A DNA stretch of 59,014 nucleotides, from NCBI GenBank assembly GCA_007134695.1, contig SLKI01000050.1, positions 1-59,014 on the forward strand, given 5' to 3'. Each line of letters starts with the position of its first letter. Position 1 is the stretch's first letter. Below, one piece after another: positions 1 through 7,509 of this stretch. Below the pieces are notes generated by a model. It was not told the DNA's origin, did not search any database, and saw nothing but the letters and a program-made list of their open reading frames with translations. The DNA is from Balneolaceae bacterium (GTDB lineage Bacteria > Bacteroidota > Rhodothermia > Balneolales > Balneolaceae). Position numbers and translations under genes: made by a program.

Positions 1-158
1 CGGTGACGCTGCCGTCCGGTCAGTGGACCGTAGACGTGACGATCAACCTGATTGAAGGAAGCGTGGACGGAGAGGTCCGGCTGGATCTGCAAATCGACAG
101 TTCGAGTGCAGAGGTAGCCGATAACTTCCGAACGGCGAGAATCTACATTCAGGGCTGA
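1..158 (+). CDS. C-terminal fragment of a protein cut by the window edge
   Basis: An open frame enters from the left edge (codons begin at base 3) and stops at TGA 156-158, leaving 51 residues. The fragment is rich in alternating hydrophobic and charged residues (for example TVDVTINLIEG and VRLDLQIDSS), as expected of a beta-sheet domain in an exported or surface protein, and it ends IYIQG. A stem-loop with a T-run follows 40 bases downstream, which supports a real gene end here. Function cannot be told from this piece. Confidence 0.55.
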   Translation, partial: VTLPSGQWTVDVTINLIEGSVDGEVRLDLQIDSSSAEVADNFRTARIYIQG

Positions 159-193
159 TCGAAACGTAGCGTCAGTTACCGATCAACTTGATC

Positions 194-229
194 AAAAGGC
201 CATGCTGCATTATGCGGCATGGCTTTTTT
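194..229. terminator. Bidirectional rho-independent terminator
   Basis: Stem gccatgctgc (199-208) pairs with gcggcatggc (214-223), 10 bp with one G-T pair, around a 5-base loop. A run of six T follows on the plus strand, and an A-run (194-197) precedes it, giving a T-run on the minus strand. It lies between the convergent ends of the left-edge gene and paaJ, so it probably ends both transcripts, including the whole paa operon. Confidence 0.85.
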
Positions 230-231
230 AT

Positions 232-1437
232 TTAAACGCGTTCAAGAATTACAGCATACCCCTGGCCTACTCCAATACACATCGTCACCAGAGCGTACTT
301 CAAGTCTCTCTTCTTTAGCTCAATGGCAGATGTCTGTAGAATTCTTGTCCCCGACATTCCCAGTGGATGGCCAAGTGCAATAGCACCGCCATTCGGATTG
401 ATACGTTCGTCATCATCGTCCAGGCCTAACTCCCTGGTACAAGCCAGCACTTGTGCGGCAAACGCCTCATTGAGTTCTATCAGATCGATCTGTTGAAGGG
501 AGAGGCCGGCTCGTTCAAGAGCCATTTGAGATGCGTAAACAGGGCCGATTCCCATGATACGGGGCTCTACTCCGGCCACTGCCGATGAAACAATGCGGGC
601 CATCGGTTCAAGTTCAAATTGATCACCGGCTTCATCCGTTCCGATCAGCATCGCTCCGGCCCCGTCATTCAAACCCGAGGCATTGCCCGCCGTTACAGTT
701 CCATCTTTCCGGAATGCGGGTCTCAGTTTAGCCAGCACTTCCCGGGTTGTGTCGGGACGGATAAACTCATCCTCCCTGAAAATGACGGGATCGGCCTTTC
801 GCCGCGGGATCTCAACCGGTACAATCTCTTCGGCAAGCCGTCCCGATTTTTGCGCTTCAGCAGCTTTCATTTGCGACCACCAGGCAAAACGGTCCTGATC
901 TTTTCGGGAAATCTGATATTTGTCGACCAGGTTTTCTGCGGTTTGCCCCATTCCGTCGGTGCCGTACAGCTCCTCCATTTTCGGGTTGATAAAACGCCAC
1001 CCGAAACTTGAATCATGCATTTTGGCATCATTGCCGAAAGGCCTGGAGGCTTTGGATACGACCCAGGGACCCCGGGTCATATGTTCGACACCCCCGGTGA
1101 TAAAGAGTTCGCCCTCTCCGGCGGTAATCGCTCTTCGGGCGTGAATAGCGGCAGACATACTGGATGCGCAGAGTCGGTTTACCGTCTCGCCTGGTACTGA
1201 ATGGGGCAATCCGGCCAGCAGAAGTGCCATACGTGCCACATTCCTGTTGTCTTCTCCGGCCTGATTGGCGCATCCCATCATCACATCGTCAATTGCATCC
1301 GGCTGAACTCCGGGATTACGTTTCATCAGCTCCCGTATGGTGAGAGCAGCCAGATCGTCGGTGCGGATCGGGGAGAGTGTGCCGCGGAAATTTCCGATTG
1401 GAGTTCGAATAGCATCAAAAATGAAAGCATCTTTCAT
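232..1437 (-). CDS. paaJ: 3-oxoadipyl-CoA / acetyl-CoA acyltransferase (thiolase), last gene of paa operon
   Basis: Thiolase of about 401 residues, the expected size. It should cleave 3-oxoadipyl-CoA (and 3-oxo-5,6-dehydrosuberyl-CoA) to acetyl-CoA and succinyl-CoA or the corresponding product, the final step of phenylacetate breakdown. All three catalytic parts are visible: the acyl-accepting Cys90 in NRLCASSM, His357 in [11 protein letters not shown] and Cys387 in MCIGVGQG. The stretch [20 protein letters not shown] is typical of the PcaF/PaaJ branch, while CASSM resembles FadA. A TTG 12 bases upstream could extend the protein by four residues, but the ATG at 1437 gives the family-like start [15 protein letters not shown]. 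It follows paaI after a 145-bp spacer that carries an 18-bp palindrome. Confidence 0.9.
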   Translation of the reverse strand: MKDAFIFDAIRTPIGNFRGTLSPIRTDDLAALTIRELMKRNPGVQPDAIDDVMMGCANQAGEDNRNVARMALLLAGLPHSVPGETVNRLCASSMSAAIHARRAITAGEGELFITGGVEHMTRGPWVVSKASRPFGNDAKMHDSSFGWRFINPKMEELYGTDGMGQTAENLVDKYQISRKDQDRFAWWSQMKAAEAQKSGRLAEEIVPVEIPRRKADPVIFREDEFIRPDTTREVLAKLRPAFRKDGTVTAGNASGLNDGAGAMLIGTDEAGDQFELEPMARIVSSAVAGVEPRIMGIGPVYASQMALERAGLSLQQIDLIELNEAFAAQVLACTRELGLDDDDERINPNGGAIALGHPLGMSGTRILQTSAIELKKRDLKYALVTMCIGVGQGYAVILERV

Positions 1438-1529
1438 GGGACAATACAATTATTAATTCAATACTCTATGTTTGGGATTACAAAATAACTGGACCCATAA
1501 AAAGTCCGTAAGTCCGAAAGTGAGCAGGT

Positions 1530-1547
1530 TATCACCATATGGTGATA
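1530..1547. promoter_or_regulatory. 18-bp perfect palindrome between paaI and paaJ
   Basis: TATCACCATATGGTGATA reads the same on both strands over all 18 bases. It sits in the 145-bp spacer between paaI and paaJ, 93 bp before the paaJ start. Its length and perfect symmetry fit the operator of a dimeric repressor of the TetR or GntR type. No T-run follows and it has no loop, so it is not a terminator. The regulator is not identified and none is encoded in the operon. Confidence 0.45.
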
Positions 1548-1582
1548 CATGCTTGATCATTGATTGACCGGTGATGAATGAT

Positions 1583-2032
1583 TCACTCACTGCCTTCACT
1601 TCCGGGATAGGGTTCAAAAAACTTCTTTTTGGTCCGATAGGCAGTTCCCCGCATCACAGCAACCGTCTCATCCCTTTGGTTGGAGACATTGACGTTATAG
1701 ACGGCAGTCTGGCTGCCCAGGTTTTCCTCTTCTGCCCTTGCCGTCAGGCAATCACCGGCTTTGACCGCATTAAAGAAAGAGATACTGCTGTCGATCGTCA
1801 TGGCAATCCGGCCGTGAGAACCGGCGGCAAACGCCAGGGCACTGTCGGCAAGTGAGAAAGCGACCCCGCCGTGACTCACTTTAAACCCGTTGGTCATCTC
1901 TTTGCGAACGGTCATCTGAAGAACAGACCGTCCGGGAGCCGCTTCGAGAATTTCGATTCCCAACCACAGGCTGAATAGATCGTTTTCCAGCATATGACGA
2001 GCGATTTTCAAGGGCAGATCAGAATGGGCCAT
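1583..2032 (-). CDS. paaI: Hotdog-fold acyl-CoA thioesterase PaaI
   Basis: A protein of 149 residues, close to the 140 usual for PaaI. It carries the family signature SHGGVAFSLADSALAFAAG at about residues 53-71, which contains the helix and the catalytic acidic region of the hotdog fold. Known PaaI proteins hydrolyse (hydroxy)phenylacetyl-CoA and are thought to rescue CoA when dead-end ring-hydroxylated thioesters accumulate. It starts 10 bp after the paaH stop, so the two are surely cotranscribed. Cytoplasmic, no signal peptide. The position inside the paa operon supports the specific name over a generic thioesterase. Confidence 0.9.
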   Translation of the reverse strand: MAHSDLPLKIARHMLENDLFSLWLGIEILEAAPGRSVLQMTVRKEMTNGFKVSHGGVAFSLADSALAFAAGSHGRIAMTIDSSISFFNAVKAGDCLTARAEEENLGSQTAVYNVNVSNQRDETVAVMRGTAYRTKKKFFEPYPGSEGSE

Positions 2033-2042
2033 ACCGGGTCAA

Positions 2043-3209
2043 TTACGTTTCATAAAATTTTCGGCCTTCCCGAACCATACGCTTCAGTAGCGGGTTGGGC
2101 CTGTAACGATCCTCACGATACTCCACCTGAAGCGCTGTCATCTGATCGAGGACATTTTCAAGCCCCAACTCGTCAGCCCACTCGAGCAGGCCTTTCGGAT
2201 AGTTTACACCATACTTCATGGCAGTATCGACATCTTCGATTGTCGCAATATTCATAAAGACTGCATCACACGCTTCGTTGATCAGCATAACGAGAATACG
2301 GTTGAATATTCGCTCACCCAGCTCCTTATCCCGGTCAGGTTCTGAATTGGCTGAATCCTCCTCGTAGTTGTAGAATCCACGTCCGGTTTTCCGGCCTAAA
2401 AAACCAGCTTCAACCATTCTTTTCTGAGCAAAGGAGGGGCGAAATCGAGGGTCATAGTAGAAGGCAGAAAACACGGTTTCGGAGACTTTGTAGTTGACAT
2501 CGTTTCCGATAAGATCCATCAATTCGAACGGGCCCATTCGAAATCCGCCCAGCTCTTTCATTGCCCAGTCGATCGTTGGCGGGTCTGCAAGCCCTTCTTC
2601 GTAGATCCGAAGTGCTTCACCATAAAATGGGCGAGCTACCCGGTTGACGATAAATCCCGGGGTGTCTTTGGCAAGGGCCGGGGCTTTTTCCCAGCTCTCC
2701 ATCAGTTTTCGTGCCGACTCCACTGCCTCGTCATCGGTAGAGATGCCCGGGACCAGTTCTACCAGCCGCATCAGGGGAGCAGGGTTGAAAAAGTGGATTC
2801 CCAAAAACCTGCCGGGCCATTTCAGTGCCGATGAGAGCGATGCGACAGAGAGGGAAGAGGTGTTGGTTCCCATGATGCAATCTTTGGGAACAATACCTTC
2901 GACCCTGGCAAGAAGGTCTTTCTTAATGTCGGTTTTTTCGATGATCGCTTCGATAAACAGGCTGCAATCCTTGAACCCGGTCATATGATCGACAAAATCG
3001 ATGCGTCCGAGTATCCCGTCCACCTCTTCATTGCTCATTCGCTCCTTTTCCACCTGGCGATTCAAAATCTTTACAAGTCCCCTTTCCGACTCTTCAAGCT
3101 GTTCGGCTGAGGTGTCGTAAAGCAAGACGTGATGCCCATAGGTTGCTGCGACCTGGGCAATCCCTGTACCCATCGTGCCGGCTCCTGCGATCCCGATTGT
3201 CTGATCCAT
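2043..3209 (-). CDS. paaH: 3-hydroxyacyl-CoA dehydrogenase (3-hydroxyadipyl-CoA dehydrogenase)
   Basis: A 388-residue NAD-dependent dehydrogenase. The Rossmann motif GAGTMGTG lies at residues 9-16 and the catalytic-loop motif HFFNP begins at His139. A first 3HCDH C-terminal domain follows (DTPGFIVNRVARPFYGEA) and then a second, shorter helical domain. In the pathway it oxidises 3-hydroxyadipyl-CoA to 3-oxoadipyl-CoA for PaaJ. It is about 90 residues shorter than the E. coli enzyme (about 475), the difference being in the C-terminal half, but no active-site part is missing. It is separated from paaG by a 330-bp spacer filled partly by a 29-bp tandem repeat, so it may rely on read-through or its own promoter. 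Confidence 0.9.
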   Translation of the reverse strand: MDQTIGIAGAGTMGTGIAQVAATYGHHVLLYDTSAEQLEESERGLVKILNRQVEKERMSNEEVDGILGRIDFVDHMTGFKDCSLFIEAIIEKTDIKKDLLARVEGIVPKDCIMGTNTSSLSVASLSSALKWPGRFLGIHFFNPAPLMRLVELVPGISTDDEAVESARKLMESWEKAPALAKDTPGFIVNRVARPFYGEALRIYEEGLADPPTIDWAMKELGGFRMGPFELMDLIGNDVNYKVSETVFSAFYYDPRFRPSFAQKRMVEAGFLGRKTGRGFYNYEEDSANSEPDRDKELGERIFNRILVMLINEACDAVFMNIATIEDVDTAMKYGVNYPKGLLEWADELGLENVLDQMTALQVEYREDRYRPNPLLKRMVREGRKFYET

Positions 3210-3543
3210 AATTCTCTGTACTTTCGGTTTGTTTGATGATCGATCTCCCTGCAGGGGAAAGCGCTATCAAAATACGGAATCCGAATCGAATAGCTAAATT
3301 TCCGATGTCGGCAGATTCGAGTTTACAGAACTATAAAAGGCCTGCCGGGAAGGAGTGCTGACTAAGATGAAGCTCGCTTGATAACGCCAAGTGAGTCGGG
3401 CCCGGATTGAGAATGACCAGCGGTCGGGCCCGGTTTGATACTGCCTGGTTGATCAGGTCCGGTTTGATACTACCCGGCGAATCAGACTCGGCTTGATAAC
3501 GCCCAGCGGGTCAGGCTCAGCCTGAGAATACCCGGCGGATCAG
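3210..3543. repeat. Gene-free paaG-paaH spacer holding a 29-bp degenerate tandem repeat
   Basis: The spacer between paaG and paaH is 330 bp and has no convincing gene. Its paaG-proximal half (3378-3543) is a tandem array with units starting at 3378, 3407, 3435, 3464, 3493 and 3522. Each unit is 29 bp (one of 28, the last cut at 22) and begins TTGATA or TTGAGA, for example TTGATACTACCCGGCGAATC followed by a GC-rich tail. The units diverge from one another at several positions. The last unit runs into the final codons of paaG and contains its stop codon. The remainder, 3210-3377, shows nothing recognisable apart from a CCCTGCAGGG palindrome near 3248. Confidence 0.8.
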
Positions 3544-4334
3544 CTCCCCTTGTAGTTCGGTTTGCGCTTGTTGAGAAAAGCGTCGACTCCTTCATGGTAA
3601 TCTTCCGTATAACCGGCTTCGGATTGCAGGCGCGCTTCCAGGTCGAGCTGCTCGTCCAGGCTGTTCGACATCGATGCATTGACCGCCCGCTTGTAAAGCC
3701 CGAAACCGCGCGTAGGCATGGAGGCAAGCTTGCCAGCTATGGATTCAACAGCATCTGCAAGCTGATCTTTGGGTACCGCTTTGTGGATCAGGCCAAATTC
3801 GATCGCCTGTACTGCTGTAAGCTTTTCATCCAGCATATAAAGAGCGTTGGCCCTGGCCAGTCCGGCGAGGCGGGGGAGAAAAAAGGTGCCGCCGCTGTCC
3901 GGTATCAGGCCGATTTTACTGAACGACTGAATGAAAACTGCTTCCTCGGCTGCCAGAACTATATCACATGCAAAAGCGATATTTGCACCCGCACCGGCCG
4001 CTGTTCCCTGTACTGCACAAACAACCGGTTTTTCCAGATGCCGGATCGCACGGATGATCGGATTGTAGGTAGACCGTACCGTGTCGGCCAGCTGGTATCC
4101 ATCCTCCTCCTTCTCGCGGCCGACCACCTCGGGCAGATCCTGTCCTGCACAAAACGCTTTGCCCTCGGCGCGGAGAAGCACAGCTCTTACCTCCTCATTC
4201 CCGCCGGCCTTTTGCAACTCCCCCTGGAGCAATTTGGCCATCGGTTCGATAAAACTGTTCAATTTATCGGGACGGTTCAGCGTCAGCCTGAGAACCGAAC
4301 CGGTAAGCTCACTTTTAATCAGTGGTTCACTCAT
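3540..4334 (-). CDS. paaG: Enoyl-CoA hydratase/isomerase family, 1,2-epoxyphenylacetyl-CoA isomerase
   Basis: 264 residues, matching E. coli PaaG (262). The oxyanion-hole motif FCAGQDL is at about 61-67 and the second motif GTAAGAGANIAFACD at 110-124. The PaaG-type segment FSKIGLIPDSGGT has the single catalytic Asp146 rather than the two glutamates of classical hydratases, which favours PaaG over PaaF. It turns the ring epoxide made by PaaABC into the oxepin form and also shifts double bonds later in the pathway. The C-terminus YHEGVDAFLNKRKPNYKG is typical of this branch. It lies 115 bp downstream of paaD, with a short 23-bp tandem repeat in the gap. Confidence 0.93.
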   Translation of the reverse strand: MSEPLIKSELTGSVLRLTLNRPDKLNSFIEPMAKLLQGELQKAGGNEEVRAVLLRAEGKAFCAGQDLPEVVGREKEEDGYQLADTVRSTYNPIIRAIRHLEKPVVCAVQGTAAGAGANIAFACDIVLAAEEAVFIQSFSKIGLIPDSGGTFFLPRLAGLARANALYMLDEKLTAVQAIEFGLIHKAVPKDQLADAVESIAGKLASMPTRGFGLYKRAVNASMSNSLDEQLDLEARLQSEAGYTEDYHEGVDAFLNKRKPNYKGS

Positions 4335-4380
4335 AAAAAGGTATCAGATTATCTGTTATCAAGAAGTTCGATCCGTCTCT

Positions 4381-4440
4381 TCGGATCATCTCTATGTAAC
4401 TCCTCGGATCATCTCTATGTAACTCCTCGGATCATGTCTC
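4381..4440. repeat. 23-bp tandem repeat between paaD and paaG
   Basis: Two identical 23-bp copies (4381-4403 and 4404-4426), each starting TCGGATCATCTCTATGTAAC, are followed by a partial diverged third copy (4427-4440). The array begins 10 bp behind the paaD stop codon, in transcription order, and ends about 46 bp before the paaG start. It is unrelated in sequence to the 29-bp array behind paaG. Confidence 0.85.
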
Positions 4441-4449
4441 TGCAAGGAG

Positions 4450-4959
4450 TCAAATGCATTTAAAATGCTCAAAAGGCTCTTCACAGCTATGGCAATAGTA
4501 CTGGGATTTACAAGCGGTTGACCCGAATTCACTTTGCAATTCCGTTTCGAGTGAGTCACAGTAGGGGCAAGGTATAATCTTGGTTTTTCGCAGTCCTTTG
4601 AGAACATCATCTTCCTCCCCCTTCTTTCCCGGAGGTGCAATTCCGTACTCTTTCAATTTCCTTTTTGCTTCTTCGGTCATCCAGTCGGTTGTCCAGGTTT
4701 CGCTGTAGTCGGTTTTCACCTGAAACGGTTCAACCCCTTTTTCCCGAAGTTTGTTGTGAATCTCCATCTCAATGGCGTGCATGGCAGGGCATCCCGAATA
4801 GGTCGGGGTGATGCGGACGACGACCCCATCCTTTTCCAGATCGATGCGGCGTACGATCCCCATCTCCACAATATTGAGTACAGGGATCTCCGGGTCGGTC
4901 ACCTCTTCCAGAAATGACCAGATCTGCTCGGGGGTATATGTAGTTTCCGTCGTGTTCAT
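4450..4959 (-). CDS. paaD: PaaD, phenylacetyl-CoA epoxidase maturation protein
   Basis: 169 residues, the usual PaaD size. The N-terminal two thirds is a MIP18/DUF59 (SufT-like) domain with DPEIPVLNIVEMGIV at 22-36 and TPTYSGCPAMHAIE at 52-65, including Cys57. The C-terminus is a small metal-ribbon-like domain with Cys131-x2-Cys134 and Cys156-x2-Cys159 plus Cys150 and Cys168. The family is needed for an active PaaABCE oxygenase and probably acts in iron or iron-sulfur handling. Here the partner reductase PaaE is not in the operon. Its start codon at 4959 lies 8 bp from a heptamer repeat array that fills much of the 209-bp gap to paaC. Confidence 0.92.
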   Translation of the reverse strand: MNTTETTYTPEQIWSFLEEVTDPEIPVLNIVEMGIVRRIDLEKDGVVVRITPTYSGCPAMHAIEMEIHNKLREKGVEPFQVKTDYSETWTTDWMTEEAKRKLKEYGIAPPGKKGEEDDVLKGLRKTKIIPCPYCDSLETELQSEFGSTACKSQYYCHSCEEPFEHFKCI

Positions 4960-4966
4960 TGTTTAT

Positions 4967-5057
4967 GAGCTGAAAGCTCAAAGCTGAAAGCTGAAAGTAG
5001 TTGAAAGTTCAAAGCTGAAAGTAGCTGAAAGCTCAAAGCTCAAAGCTGAAAGTAGTT
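4967..5057. repeat. Heptamer array A (GCTGAAA)n, paaC-paaD spacer
   Basis: Eleven heptamers of the form G(C/T)T(G/C)AAA on the plus strand: GCTGAAA, GCTCAAA, GTTGAAA or GTTCAAA. They are set in blocks separated by a GTA triplet at 4997, 5021 and 5052. The array occupies most of the spacer between paaC and paaD and is within the paa transcript, where it would read as (TTTCAGC)n. The same heptamer recurs at about 47.55 kb and 53.73 kb. A reading frame of 66 codons on the minus strand exists only because the array lacks stops in that direction. Confidence 0.9.
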
Positions 5058-5097
5058 CCTTGTTATATGTTTGGTTGTGGTGCGTATTTTTCTGGCA

Positions 5098-5137
5098 GTT
5101 GCTGGCGGCTGTTGGCGGTTGCTGGCGGTTGTTAGCC
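5098..5137. repeat. 10-bp tandem repeat 3' of paaC
   Basis: Four decamers in a row: GTTGCTGGCG, GCTGTTGGCG, GTTGCTGGCG and GTTGTTAGCC. The array starts about 31 bp behind the paaC stop in transcription order and is followed, 40 bp further on, by the heptamer array. It is a second, unrelated tandem repeat in the same 209-bp spacer. Confidence 0.75.
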
Positions 5138-5168
5138 GCTACTTTACCCTGACCGCGCTTTTCGTTCA

Positions 5169-5957
5169 TCAGGTCCACTCGGCATCCGGGTAGGAACGCC
5201 TCAAAAACTGCATCTGAGCCAGCATATGGCCAAGATGCTCGGTGTGAAAACCGGTTCGCCCGCCGCTTGCCATATATTGATTGTCATCCGGCACCGTTAA
5301 AGTCGCTTCGTCAAGCACCTCATCCACATGCTCTTTCCAGGGTTTGCGAAGTTTGGCCAAATCCGCACCGAAACCCTCTTCGGCAGCCTTTTTGTCCACT
5401 TCGTCCATCTCGAACAGTTCACCTGTATACATCCAGATATCATCGAATGCATCCTGAATTCGGCGGTGGCTCTCTTCGGTTCCGTCGCCCAGCCTCAGAA
5501 CCCATTCCCGGCTGTGCCGCAGGTGATACCGGATCTCTTTGAGATGTTTGGAAGCCAGCCCTGCAAACTGTTCATCGTCCGCATCTTTCAGTTCCATATA
5601 GAGTAGGTAACTGTAGAGGCTGAACAGGAACTGCCTGGCAATAGTGTAGGCCAAATCCCCCTTTGGCTGCTCGAGCATCTGAAAATTCTTGAAGTCGATA
5701 TCGTCCCGAAAGTAGGCAAGATCATCCTCATCGCGTCCTTCTCCTTCAATTTCCGCTGCATATGTATAGAGGCCTGATGCGTGCCCGATCATATCGAGTG
5801 CAATGTTTGCCAGTGCCAGATCCTCTTCAAGCTCCGGGCCGTGGCCGCTCCACTCCGAAAGGCGCTGGCCCAGGATCAGCCGGTCGTCTGCCAGCCGCAC
5901 CAGATATTCAAATAGTATCTCGTCTCGTTTGACCGGTGTTTTATCGAGTGTGCTCAT
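5169..5957 (-). CDS. paaC: Phenylacetyl-CoA 1,2-epoxidase subunit PaaC
   Basis: 262 residues, slightly longer than the usual 248-250. PaaC is the structural ferritin-like subunit that pairs with catalytic PaaA in the (PaaAC)2 core of the oxygenase. Family landmarks are ADDRLILGQRLSEWSGHGP near residue 24, DLALANIALDMIGHA near 47 and the C-terminal GGRTGFHTEHLGHMLAQMQ. It lacks a full di-iron ligand set, as expected for PaaC. It follows paaB after 90 bp and precedes paaD by 209 bp of mostly repetitive spacer. Confidence 0.95.
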   Translation of the reverse strand: MSTLDKTPVKRDEILFEYLVRLADDRLILGQRLSEWSGHGPELEEDLALANIALDMIGHASGLYTYAAEIEGEGRDEDDLAYFRDDIDFKNFQMLEQPKGDLAYTIARQFLFSLYSYLLYMELKDADDEQFAGLASKHLKEIRYHLRHSREWVLRLGDGTEESHRRIQDAFDDIWMYTGELFEMDEVDKKAAEEGFGADLAKLRKPWKEHVDEVLDEATLTVPDDNQYMASGGRTGFHTEHLGHMLAQMQFLRRSYPDAEWT

Positions 5958-6047
5958 GTTGTTGTTACATTTTTTTGATGCTGCCGGTATGTTGATACTG
6001 ATTGCGCCGCTGGCTTTCGGCCATTTAAACCTGAAGTAACAGGTGCA

Positions 6048-6359
6048 CTATTTTCGTTTTTTTGCCGCTCTCGGTACACTGTAGAACTGCGGGTGCCTGT
6101 AAGCCTTGTCGTTAGCCGGATCAAAAAAGGGCCCCTGGTCTTCCGGGGTGGATGCCACAATCTGATCGGAGGGAACGACCCATAGGTTGATCCCCTCGTT
6201 TCGTCGTGAATAGGTGTCTCGTGCGTTTTGCAGCGCCATTTCGGCATCCGGCGCGTGCACGCTGCCGGCATGTTCGAAAGGTTTGCCGTTATTCGGCTGG
6301 TAGAAAACCTCCCAGAGAGGCCATTCATTCTGCTTGGTACCGTTGGCTGATTCCTTCAT
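6048..6359 (-). CDS. paaB: Phenylacetyl-CoA 1,2-epoxidase subunit PaaB
   Basis: 103 residues from the ATG at 6359, which gives the family-like beginning of PaaB (WPLWEVFYQPNNGKPFEHAG at about residues 12-31) and starts 19 bp after the paaA stop. A longer frame open to 6488 would overlap paaA and its extra residues do not look like PaaB. Conserved blocks are SVHAPDAEMALQNARDTYSR and PEDQGPFFDPANDKAYRHPQ. PaaB bridges PaaAC dimers in the oxygenase complex and is essential for activity. Cytoplasmic. Confidence 0.95.
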   Translation of the reverse strand: MKESANGTKQNEWPLWEVFYQPNNGKPFEHAGSVHAPDAEMALQNARDTYSRRNEGINLWVVPSDQIVASTPEDQGPFFDPANDKAYRHPQFYSVPRAAKKRK

Positions 6360-6378
6360 AATTGTTAGTCGATAAGGT

Positions 6379-7323
6379 TCAAGAGGCTTTCTCGTCGCGC
6401 AGTTTCTTTTTACGTGCATATTCCGAAGCGGCTTCCCGTACCCAGGCGCCCTCTTCGTACGCTTTTCTTCTTGCCCTGATGCGTTCACGATTCATCGGTC
6501 CGTTCCCGCGAATCACTTCCCAAAACTCATCCCACGGAATTTCGCCATAATCCCAGTGGCCGGTCTCCTTGTTATACTTCAGATCGGGGTCGGGCAGTTC
6601 GATACCGATCTTTTTGGCTTCCATAACCGTTCGGTCGACAAAGCTCTGGCGAAGCTCATCGTTGGTCTTCGATTTTACTCCCCACTTGATCAGTTCCGCA
6701 CTATTTGGAGACTCATCATCCGGCGGCCCGAACATCATCAAGGTTGGCCACCACCAGCGGTTGACCGCATCTTGTGCCATTTTTTTCTGTTCGGGTGTAC
6801 CGTTGGCCATCTTGGCCAGCATCTCGTAGCCCTGTTTCTTGTGGAAACTCTCCTCTTTGCAGATCCGGACCATCGAACGCGAATAGGGCCCGTAGGAAGA
6901 TTTGGCAAGCATCGTCTGGTTGACGATTGCCGCTCCGTCGACAAGCCAACCGATGGCACAGATGTCGGCGTAGGTAAGAGTCGGGTAGTTGAAGATGCTG
7001 GAATATTTTGCTTTTCCGTAGATATATTCTTCGACCAGCTCGCGGCGGGTCACTCCCAGCGTTTCAACAGCACTGTAGATATAGAGTCCGTGGCCCGCCT
7101 CGTCCTGCACTTTGGCCAGCAGCACCTTTTTCCGTTTGAGAGATGGGGCCCGCTCGATCCAGTTTCCTTCGGGAAGCATACCCACAACCTCTGAATGGGC
7201 GTGCTGGCTCATCATCCGGATCAGCTGTTTGCGGTAGCGGTCCGGCATCCAGTCTTTCGGCTCGATCTTTTCGCCGTTATCGATCCTGCGTTGAAACTCG
7301 TCCAGTTTTTTCTGTTCATCCAT
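6379..7323 (-). CDS. paaA: Phenylacetyl-CoA 1,2-epoxidase catalytic subunit PaaA
   Basis: 314 residues, full length for PaaA (309 in E. coli). It is the di-iron subunit that adds one oxygen atom across the aromatic ring of phenylacetyl-CoA. The ligand pattern is visible: Glu45 in HSEVVGM, Glu75 and His78 in QDEAGHG, and Glu157/Glu158 and His161 in [11 protein letters not shown]. It opens a minus-strand operon that continues through paaB, C, D, G, H, I and J. No paaR or paaX regulator lies beside it. The 186-bp gap upstream separates it from the divergent serpin and must hold both promoters, of which I cannot mark either with confidence; a 12-bp palindrome AAAAGCGCTTTT lies at 7326-7337. Confidence 0.96.
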   Translation of the reverse strand: MDEQKKLDEFQRRIDNGEKIEPKDWMPDRYRKQLIRMMSQHAHSEVVGMLPEGNWIERAPSLKRKKVLLAKVQDEAGHGLYIYSAVETLGVTRRELVEEYIYGKAKYSSIFNYPTLTYADICAIGWLVDGAAIVNQTMLAKSSYGPYSRSMVRICKEESFHKKQGYEMLAKMANGTPEQKKMAQDAVNRWWWPTLMMFGPPDDESPNSAELIKWGVKSKTNDELRQSFVDRTVMEAKKIGIELPDPDLKYNKETGHWDYGEIPWDEFWEVIRGNGPMNRERIRARRKAYEEGAWVREAASEYARKKKLRDEKAS

Positions 7324-7509
7324 AAAAAAGCGCTTTTCCTGTTCGGGATTGAATCAATTTAATCAAAAAGAGACAAACGTTCATTACACTCGCAGCCCGA
7401 AATTTGAAGATGCCGAGCCCGAAATTCCAGCACCATAGGTACCTGATTAACGAGACGTGTATCATTTTATGAGAACAGGAAACAAGGAAATCAAGAAACA
7501 GGCGTTGAC

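Noticed and set aside
3594-4463. 289-codon plus-strand frame opposite paaG
   Set aside because: paaG is unmistakable here; the frame also runs through the 23-bp repeat.
4978-5178. 66-codon minus-strand reading frame between paaC and paaD
   Set aside because: It is made of the heptamer and decamer repeats translated in the direction without stops, and overlaps the paaC end. No ribosome site or family likeness.
6360-6488. Extended 146-residue PaaB
   Set aside because: The added 43 residues overlap paaA and are unlike PaaB; the ATG at 6359 matches the family start.
7326-7337. AAAAGCGCTTTT palindrome upstream of paaA as operator
   Set aside because: Too short and of simple composition; can arise by chance near A/T-rich starts. 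Mentioned only as a landmark.
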